A program made the translations under genes and the position numbers. Under the pieces are notes generated by a model, which saw only the letters and a program-made list of their open reading frames with translations, did not search any database and was not told where the DNA came from. Below are positions 6,262-10,684 of a stretch of DNA of 10,684 bases, piece after piece. Each line of letters opens with the position of its first letter. Positions within the stretch are counted from its first letter, which is position 1. Origin of the DNA: Rhodospirillaceae bacterium (GTDB taxonomy: Bacteria > Pseudomonadota > Alphaproteobacteria > Rhodospirillales > Magnetospirillaceae); contig JASLCK010000184.1 in assembly GCA_030151865.1 (NCBI GenBank), positions 1-10,684 on the forward strand, written 5' to 3'.

Positions 6262-6274
6262 ACAATCGTTTACG
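6257..6274. promoter_or_regulatory. TyrR-type box 1, overlapping the regulator's stop codon
   Basis: CGTAAAC-AATC-GTTTACG is a perfect 18-bp interrupted palindrome. It contains GTAAA-N6-TTTAC, the core of the TyrR box TGTAAA-N6-TTTACA. The regulator's TAA (6259-6261) lies inside its left arm. The centre is about 128 bp upstream of the predicted dadX start site. Confidence 0.7.
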
Positions 6275-6275
6275 G

Positions 6276-6316
6276 TGTAAACTTTTATGTACGGTAACTG
6301 TTCATAAAAGTTTACA
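6276..6316. promoter_or_regulatory. 41-bp near-perfect palindrome containing TyrR-type boxes 2 and 3
   Basis: The arms are TGTAAACTTTTATG (6276-6289) and CATAAAAGTTTACA (6303-6316), perfectly complementary over 14 bp. Symmetry continues inward so that 18 of 20 pairs match around the central A at 6296. Each end carries one perfect half of a TyrR box with a weaker partner: TGTAAA-N6-TGTACG (6276-6293) and TGTTCA-N6-TTTACA (6299-6316). Box centres are 23 bp apart, and boxes 1 and 3 are 42 bp apart, about four helical turns. It probably anchors a multimer of the TyrR-type activator. There is no T-run, so it is not a standard terminator, though RNA could fold here. Confidence 0.7.
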
Positions 6317-6336
6317 GGCGCAAAGGGGTTGGTCTT

Positions 6337-6349
6337 TAAGCCCTTGTTT
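6337..6349 (-). promoter_or_regulatory. IHF-like bending site
   Basis: The minus strand reads AAACAAGGGCTTA, one mismatch to the IHF consensus WATCAA-N4-TTR, with A residues upstream of the core. It lies between the activator boxes and the -24/-12 promoter, where IHF usually bends DNA at sigma-54 promoters. The motif is degenerate and can occur by chance. Confidence 0.4.
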
Positions 6350-6366
6350 TTCATAGCTTCCTGAAG

Positions 6367-6383
6367 TTGGCACGGTGGATGCA
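6367..6383 (+). promoter_or_regulatory. Sigma-54 (-24/-12) promoter of dadX-dadA-ridA
   Basis: TTGGCACGGTGGATGCA matches YTGGCACGRNNNTTGCW with one mismatch (ATGC for TTGC). The invariant GG (6369-6370) and GC (6381-6382) are exactly 10 bp apart. Initiation would be near 6394, about 20 nt before the dadX ATG, leaving room for the AGGAGG at 6404-6409. Confidence 0.85.
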
Positions 6384-6413
6384 ATTCCACTGTGGTATCA
6401 GTCAGGAGGCTTC

Positions 6414-7613
6414 ATGAACGCGCAGTCGCCCAATTTGACCTCGCCGGTTGCCCCGGTCACGTCCTATCCCCCGCTGACCCATGCGGGGGCGGTCTTGACC
6501 ATTGATCTGGACGCCATCGCCGACAATTACCGGATTCTGCGCCGTCAGGCTGCGCAAGGTGTTTTGTGCGCGGCGGTGTTGAAGGCCAACGCCTATGGGC
6601 TGGGGGCCGACCGCGTGGCCCCGACCCTGGCGGTGGCGGGCTGTCGTCATTTCTTTGTGGCGCATATGTCCGAAGGCATCGCCCTGCGTCGCCATCTGCC
6701 CGCCTCCAGTTCGATTTATGTGCTGCATGGCGCGCCCATCGGGGCGGAAGCCGACATGGTGGCCAACCGTCTGACCCCGGTGCTGAACAGCCTGGATCAG
6801 ATCGAAGCCTGGCGCACCCTGGCGCGGCGTGTGGGCGCGCCGCTGCATGCGGTGATCCAGGTGGATACCGGCATGGCCCGCGTCGGCCTGTCTCCCGCCG
6901 AGTTGGATATTCTGGCCGCCGACAGCCGCCGCCTGGAAGGCATCAATGTCCGTCTGGTGATGAGCCATCTGTCCTGGGCCGAAGACCCCGATCATCCGGC
7001 CAACCGTCAGGCCCTGGACCGCTTTAACGCGGCGCGCGCCCGACTGCCGGAAGCCCCGGCCTGTCTGGCCAATTCATCGGGTGTGTTTCTGGGGCCGGAT
7101 TATCATTTCCAGATGCTGCGCCCCGGCGCGGCCCTGTACGGGCTGACCCCGCAGGTCAACCGCCCCAATCCCATGCGCCCGGTGATCCGTCTGGCCGCCA
7201 AGGTCATTCAAAGCCGCGACATCCCCGATGGCACCCCGGTCGGCTATAACGGCCGCTGGATCGCCCAGGGGGCGCGCACCATCGCCACCGTGGGTGTCGG
7301 TTATGCCGACGGCTTCCTGCGGGCGCTGGGCAACAAGGCCATGGCGTCGGTGCAGGGAATGCGGGTGCCGGTGGTGGGGGCCGTTTCCATGGACCTGATC
7401 ACGCTGGATGTCTCGCGGGTTCCCGGCGGCGTGCGCCCCGGCGATCTGGTGGAACTGATCGGCGGCGACGGTCCCAGCCCGGACGAGGTGGCCGAAGCCG
7501 CCGGAACCATCGGGTACGAAATTCTGACCAGTCTCGGCAATCGCTATCACCGCGCCTATCAGGGCGGGGCGAGCCGGGATGCCATCATCAAGCAGACGGG
7601 AGTCATGTCGTGA
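6414..7613 (+). CDS. dadX: Alanine racemase, PLP-dependent, catabolic (DadX/Alr type)
   Basis: A 399-residue fold-type III alanine racemase interconverting L- and D-alanine. The PLP-binding lysine lies in AVLKANAYG (Lys57). The second catalytic base, Tyr297, lies in VGVGYADGF. MSHLSWAEDPDHP (183-195), RPGAALYG (236-243), TPVGYNGRW (274-282) and GAVSMD (322-327) are also conserved. The start is the ATG at 6414, with AGGAGG 4 nt upstream (6404-6409). An in-frame GTG at 6375 is excluded because it lies inside the sigma-54 promoter and before the predicted transcription start. The N-terminal 25 or so residues are a family-variable extension. First gene of the dad operon, overlapping dadA by 4 nt. 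Linkage to dadA and sigma-54 control suggest a catabolic role rather than supply of D-Ala for peptidoglycan; whether another alr exists cannot be seen. Confidence 0.93.
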   Translation: MNAQSPNLTSPVAPVTSYPPLTHAGAVLTIDLDAIADNYRILRRQAAQGVLCAAVLKANAYGLGADRVAPTLAVAGCRHFFVAHMSEGIALRRHLPASSSIYVLHGAPIGAEADMVANRLTPVLNSLDQIEAWRTLARRVGAPLHAVIQVDTGMARVGLSPAELDILAADSRRLEGINVRLVMSHLSWAEDPDHPANRQALDRFNAARARLPEAPACLANSSGVFLGPDYHFQMLRPGAALYGLTPQVNRPNPMRPVIRLAAKVIQSRDIPDGTPVGYNGRWIAQGARTIATVGVGYADGFLRALGNKAMASVQGMRVPVVGAVSMDLITLDVSRVPGGVRPGDLVELIGGDGPSPDEVAEAAGTIGYEILTSLGNRYHRAYQGGASRDAIIKQTGVMS

Positions 7614-8872
7614 AGACCATCGTTCTTGGCAGCGGCGTTCTTGGCACCACCACGGCCTATTATCTGGCCAAGGCGGGTCATCAGGTGATCGTTCTGGACC
7701 GTCAGCCCGGTCCGGCCTTGGAAACCAGCTTCGCCAATGCGGGCGAAGTGTCTCCCGGTTATTCGTCCCCGTGGGCGGCCCCCGGCATTCCCTTGAAAGC
7801 CATCAAGTGGATGTTCATGCGCCACAGCCCGCTGATCCTGCGGCCCCATCTGGACCCGTTCCAGTGGCGCTGGATGGCGTCGATGCTGCGCAACTGCACC
7901 GCCGAACGCTATATGCTGAACAAGGGCCGCATGGTCCGTTTGGCCGAATATAGCCGCGACGTGCTGCGCGATCTGCGCGCCGATACCGGCATCAAATATG
8001 ACGAACGCACCCAGGGCACCTTGCAGGTGTTCCGCAAGCCGGAACAGTTGGACGCTGCCCAGGCCGACATCGCCATCCTGAGGGACAGCGGCGTGCCCTT
8101 CGAGGAACTGGATGTGGCGGGCTGCATCGGCTACGAACCCGCCTTGGCCCATGTGAAGGACAAGCTGGTGGGCGGTCTGCGTCTGCCCGGCGACGAAACC
8201 GGCGACTGCTTCATGTTCACCAATGCCCTGGCCGAGATGGCCAAGGGACTGGGCGTCGATTTCCGCTTCAACGTCAATGTCCAGGCATTGATCGCCAACG
8301 GCGGCAAGGTCGAAGGCGTCAAGACCGACAAGGAAACCCTGACCGCCGACGCCGTTGTGGTGGCGCTGGGCAGCTATTCCCGCTTCCTGCTGGAACCGCT
8401 GGGCTTCACCGTGCCGGTCTATCCGGTCAAGGGCTATTCCATCACCGTGCCGATCGTCAGCCCCGACGACGCCCCGGTGTCCACCGTCATGGATGAAACC
8501 CACAAGGTCGCCATCACCCGCCTGGGCAACCGTATCCGCGTTGCCGGGATGGCCGAGATCAACGGCTTTAACATGGACCTGCCGCAGGTGCGCCGCGACA
8601 CCGTCGAATACGTGGTCAGCGACCTGTTCCCCAAGGGCGGCGACGTGTCCAAGTCGGAATTCTGGTGCGGCCTGCGCCCGATGACCCCCGACGGCACCCC
8701 GCTGGTTGGCCCGACCCATATTCAGAACCTGTTTCTGAATACCGGTCACGGCACCCTGGGTTGGACCATGTCCTGCGGCTCGTCCAAGCTTTTGGCCGAC
8801 ATCATGTCCAAGAACAAGACCGACATCGATCCCGAAGGTTTGACCTTGAGCCGGTATGGCCGCGCGGCTTAA
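7610..8872 (+). CDS. dadA: D-amino acid dehydrogenase, FAD-dependent (DadA)
   Basis: A 420-residue flavoprotein close to the length of E. coli DadA. The FAD-binding motif VLGSGVLGTTTAYYLAKAGHQV lies at 5-26, followed by the DadA-type stretch ETSFANAGEVSPGYSSPWAAPGIP (38-61). C-terminally, GLRPMTPDGTPLVG (354-367) and TGHGTLGWTMSCGS close the flavin site. It oxidises D-alanine and other D-amino acids to 2-oxo acids and ammonia via an imino acid, passing electrons to the respiratory chain at the inner membrane. Translation starts at GTG 7610-7612, overlapping the dadX TGA (GTGA), with GGGAG 7 nt upstream at 7598-7602; the two genes are surely cotranscribed and probably translationally coupled. 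The dadX-dadA pair is a complete L-alanine to pyruvate route through D-alanine. Confidence 0.94.
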   Translation: MKTIVLGSGVLGTTTAYYLAKAGHQVIVLDRQPGPALETSFANAGEVSPGYSSPWAAPGIPLKAIKWMFMRHSPLILRPHLDPFQWRWMASMLRNCTAERYMLNKGRMVRLAEYSRDVLRDLRADTGIKYDERTQGTLQVFRKPEQLDAAQADIAILRDSGVPFEELDVAGCIGYEPALAHVKDKLVGGLRLPGDETGDCFMFTNALAEMAKGLGVDFRFNVNVQALIANGGKVEGVKTDKETLTADAVVVALGSYSRFLLEPLGFTVPVYPVKGYSITVPIVSPDDAPVSTVMDETHKVAITRLGNRIRVAGMAEINGFNMDLPQVRRDTVEYVVSDLFPKGGDVSKSEFWCGLRPMTPDGTPLVGPTHIQNLFLNTGHGTLGWTMSCGSSKLLADIMSKNKTDIDPEGLTLSRYGRAA

Positions 8873-8908
8873 CCTTCTTTCTTCCTAGACACCAACAGGG
8901 ACGCCACC

Positions 8909-9289
8909 ATGCAAATCGTCACCAGCCCCGACGCCCCCGCCGCCATCGGTCCTTATTCCCAGGCCATCGTCATGGACGGCTGGGTCTATACCTCGGGGCA
9001 GATTCCGCTGACCACCGAAGGCCAAGTGGTGGAAGGCGGCATCGAAGCCCAGACCGAACAGGTGTTCAAGAACCTGCGGGCGGTTCTGGCCGAAGCCGGT
9101 TCGTCGCTGGACCGCGTGGTCAAAAGCACCGTGTTCGTCCAGGACCTGAACGATTTCGGCAAGCTGAACGCGGTCTATGACAAGGCGTTCGAAGGCCACA
9201 AGCCGGCCCGCTCGACCGTCCAGGTGGCCCGTCTGCCGCGCGACGTTCTGGTGGAAATCGAAGTGATCGCCCGTCTGGCCGTGAAGTAA
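8909..9289 (+). CDS. ridA: RidA family reactive-imine deaminase
   Basis: A 126-residue, full-length RidA/YjgF (YER057c/UK114) protein that forms trimers in the family. Hallmarks are AIGPYSQA (12-19), VYTSGQIP (26-33), PARSTVQVARLP (99-110) with the catalytic arginine Arg101, and VEIEVIA (115-121) with the conserved Glu118, so it belongs to the active RidA subgroup. It hydrolyses enamine/imine intermediates such as 2-aminoacrylate to oxo acids and ammonia. It begins 36 nt after dadA with AGGGA 7 nt before the ATG and is followed by a strong terminator, so it is the last gene of the operon. Linkage to dadA makes sense because amino-acid dehydrogenases release imino acids; PLP enzymes like DadX are also damaged by 2-aminoacrylate. 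A ridA-like gene also accompanies dadA and dadX in Pseudomonas. Confidence 0.94.
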   Translation: MQIVTSPDAPAAIGPYSQAIVMDGWVYTSGQIPLTTEGQVVEGGIEAQTEQVFKNLRAVLAEAGSSLDRVVKSTVFVQDLNDFGKLNAVYDKAFEGHKPARSTVQVARLPRDVLVEIEVIARLAVK

Positions 9290-9315
9290 ATCACGTCCCC
9301 GACGTCCGATGTTTC

Positions 9316-9352
9316 AAAGCCCCGGTCAAGGTTCGCCTTGCCGGGGTTTTTT
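9316..9352 (+). terminator. Rho-independent terminator of the dad operon
   Basis: The stem CCCCGG-(T bulge)-CAAGG (9320-9331) pairs with CCTTGCCGGGG (9336-9346) around a UUCG tetraloop, and TTTTTT (9347-9352) follows. It begins 26 nt after the ridA stop. The last T is shared with the stop codon of the convergent ABC gene. The leftward side has only a short T-run (CTTTG), so termination in that direction would be weaker. Confidence 0.93.
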
Positions 9353-10684
9353 CATAAGCCGGGAAAAGACGGCAGCTCGGTCACGCAGTCCAGGCGGCTG
9401 GGTCCGGCGATGCGGGCCAGGGCTGTGGGGCGGTACAGGTTGGCCGCACCGTTGAAGGGGTCGGCGGGGGCGTCCTCTGGCCCGGCGACAGGGAGGAGGG
9501 GAACAGGCGGGGCATGGGGCAACTCGATCAGCCGCCCGCCCGGCTCCAGCCGCAACACCCGGTCGGCCAGGGCCAGGACTTCCAGTTGGTGACTGGTCAG
9601 CAGACAGGTGGCGCCGCTGGCCCGGATCACCCGCATCAATCGCACCCGGCATTCCGGGTCCAGGCCGTTCAGGCTTTCGTCCAGCACCAGCAGCGCCGGA
9701 GCGCGGGCCAGGGTGCGGGCCAGTTGCAGTTGCCGGACCTGTCCCGCCGACAGCCAGCGTTCATCCACCAGGGTCGAAACCCCCATGGGCAGGCTGTTCA
9801 GCAAAGGCTGCAATCCCACCGCGTGCAGCCAGTGGACGGCGCGCTCCAGGCTGTCGCCGCTTTGCCCCCGGACATGGCTGTGCAGGGACTGGAAGTCCAA
9901 GACTTCATCCTGCCATACCGCGCCCGCATGGCACCGCCAGTGCGTGCGGTCCAGGGTGGACAGGGGCTCCCCGTTGCAAAGCACCTGTCCGGTGCTGGGG
10001 TGCTCCATGCCCAACAGCAGGCGCAGCAAGGTGGATTTGCCGACACCGCTGGGGCCGGTCAGGGCGACGATCTGTCCCGCCTCGATGCTCAGCGTGACAT
10101 CACGCAGCAGGGTTTCCCCGCCATAGGCGAACCCGAGTCCGTCGGTTTCGATCCGTGCCGGAGGATGGGCCGGCGGCGGGCCGCCGCTGTCGGCGGGGGC
10201 AGTGTCCAGCAAAGCGGCGCGGGCGTGCAAATGCCCAGCCTGCCGAGCTTGCGCCCAGGCTTGGCCCCATGCCAGTCCCAGCCAAGCCGTCAGCAGTGCC
10301 AGCCCCCCTTGGTCGGGAAACAACGCCACGGCGGCCAGCAGGGTCAGGCGGCGCACCATGGCGATTTTATCGTGCAGCCCTGCCAGCCGGTCGCCGGTTT
10401 GAGTCTGCCGGTCGGTCAGGTGGCTCCAGCGTGTCACCAGGGCGGCAAGATGCGGGCGGTTCAACAGGGCCGGGGTCATCTGCAACAGCGGCAGCAAAAA
10501 GGACTGAACCGCCAGGGCGCGCGGCGTCAGTCGGCGGGCCAGATGCTGGCTTTTGGTTGTCAGGGCTGCGGTTGCCAAAGCCCCCGCCACAGCGGGCAAC
10601 AGGGGCCAGCCGCCACCCAGACCGCCCAGCAGCACCAGGGCCAGGGTCAGCGTCGGTACGGCAAGGCGGCTATCGTGCCGGTCG
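9352..10684 (-). CDS. ABC transporter, fused permease/ATPase half-transporter, N-terminus missing
   Basis: The frame is open through the right edge, so the N-terminal membrane helices lie outside; about 443 codons are visible. Numbered from the GTG at 10633-10635, the first 140 or so residues are hydrophobic and helical, like the last part of an exporter transmembrane domain. The nucleotide-binding domain follows: GPSGVGKST (Walker A, 194-202), Gln242 (Q-loop, AVWQD), LSAGQ (295-299, signature with Ala for Gly), LLVLDES (Walker B, 315-321), D-loop NGLD and His349 (H-loop, TSHQ). All ATPase residues are present, so it is probably active. About 50 residues after the domain, rich in Pro and Ala and ending in LPSFPGL, are unassigned. 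The arrangement fits a type I exporter (lipid, peptide or CydCD-like), but the substrate cannot be named. It converges on the dad operon. Confidence 0.82.
   Translation of the reverse strand, partial: DRHDSRLAVPTLTLALVLLGGLGGGWPLLPAVAGALATAALTTKSQHLARRLTPRALAVQSFLLPLLQMTPALLNRPHLAALVTRWSHLTDRQTQTGDRLAGLHDKIAMVRRLTLLAAVALFPDQGGLALLTAWLGLAWGQAWAQARQAGHLHARAALLDTAPADSGGPPPAHPPARIETDGLGFAYGGETLLRDVTLSIEAGQIVALTGPSGVGKSTLLRLLLGMEHPSTGQVLCNGEPLSTLDRTHWRCHAGAVWQDEVLDFQSLHSHVRGQSGDSLERAVHWLHAVGLQPLLNSLPMGVSTLVDERWLSAGQVRQLQLARTLARAPALLVLDESLNGLDPECRVRLMRVIRASGATCLLTSHQLEVLALADRVLRLEPGGRLIELPHAPPVPLLPVAGPEDAPADPFNGAANLYRPTALARIAGPSRLDCVTELPSFPGL

Noticed and set aside
6276..6316. The palindrome as an intrinsic terminator of the regulator gene
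   Set aside because: The stem is A/T-rich and no run of T follows on either strand; the TyrR-box content gives a better explanation.
6375..6413. GTG start for dadX 13 codons upstream
   Set aside because: The GTG lies between the -24 and -12 elements of the sigma-54 promoter, upstream of the predicted transcription start, while the ATG at 6414 has an ideal AGGAGG.
7559..8749. Long leftward open frame opposite dadA
   Set aside because: Shadow of dadA in GC-rich DNA; its translation is a His/Gln/Ala-rich mixture with no domain.

Overview
The window is about 10.7 kb of GC-rich, gene-dense chromosomal DNA. Long reading frames with G/C-rich third positions, plus gene content (PuuA/PuuB, a TyrR/PhhR-type activator, DadX-DadA-RidA, a GlxA-type regulator), suggest a Gram-negative proteobacterium. 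My best guess is an alphaproteobacterium, perhaps of the Rhodospirillales; this is an impression from gene content and protein style, not a search result. I see no insertion sequence, phage gene, tRNA, rRNA or CRISPR array.

Left part (1-1457). The C-terminal half of a GDT1/TMEM165 (UPF0016) membrane protein runs in from the left edge. It converges, with 5 nt between stop codons, on a leftward GlxA-family regulator (DJ-1/PfpI domain plus AraC HTH). That gene has a plausible sigma-70 promoter whose -10 touches a perfect 18-bp palindrome, a likely operator.

Polyamine part (1403-4490, leftward). puuA (gamma-glutamylputrescine synthetase) and puuB (gamma-glutamylputrescine oxidase) form a tight operon with 2 nt between them, closed by a strong intrinsic terminator. 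Together they would convert putrescine to gamma-glutamyl-aminobutyraldehyde; the later enzymes (aldehyde dehydrogenase, hydrolase, GABA transaminase) are not here. A 498-bp divergent intergenic region holds a candidate sigma-54 promoter for puuA, several inverted repeats, an orphan terminator-like hairpin and the sigma-70 promoter of the next gene.

D-amino-acid part (4635-9352, rightward). A TyrR/PhhR-family enhancer-binding protein (ACT, PAS, AAA+ and HTH) with an intact GAFTGA loop lies just upstream of dadX (alanine racemase), dadA (D-amino acid dehydrogenase) and ridA (imine deaminase). The 152 bp between regulator and dadX contains, in order, a TyrR-type box, a 41-bp near-perfect palindrome made of two more boxes, an IHF-like site and a sigma-54 -24/-12 promoter. 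This is the standard layout of an enhancer-driven sigma-54 promoter and is the most interesting feature of the window. The inferred logic is that the ACT/PAS regulator senses an amino acid and turns on L-Ala to D-Ala racemisation, oxidation to pyruvate and ammonia, and clearance of reactive imines by RidA. The operon ends in a UUCG-loop terminator.

Right edge (9352-10684, leftward). A fused permease/ATPase ABC half-transporter, cut at its N-terminus by the window edge, converges on the dad operon.
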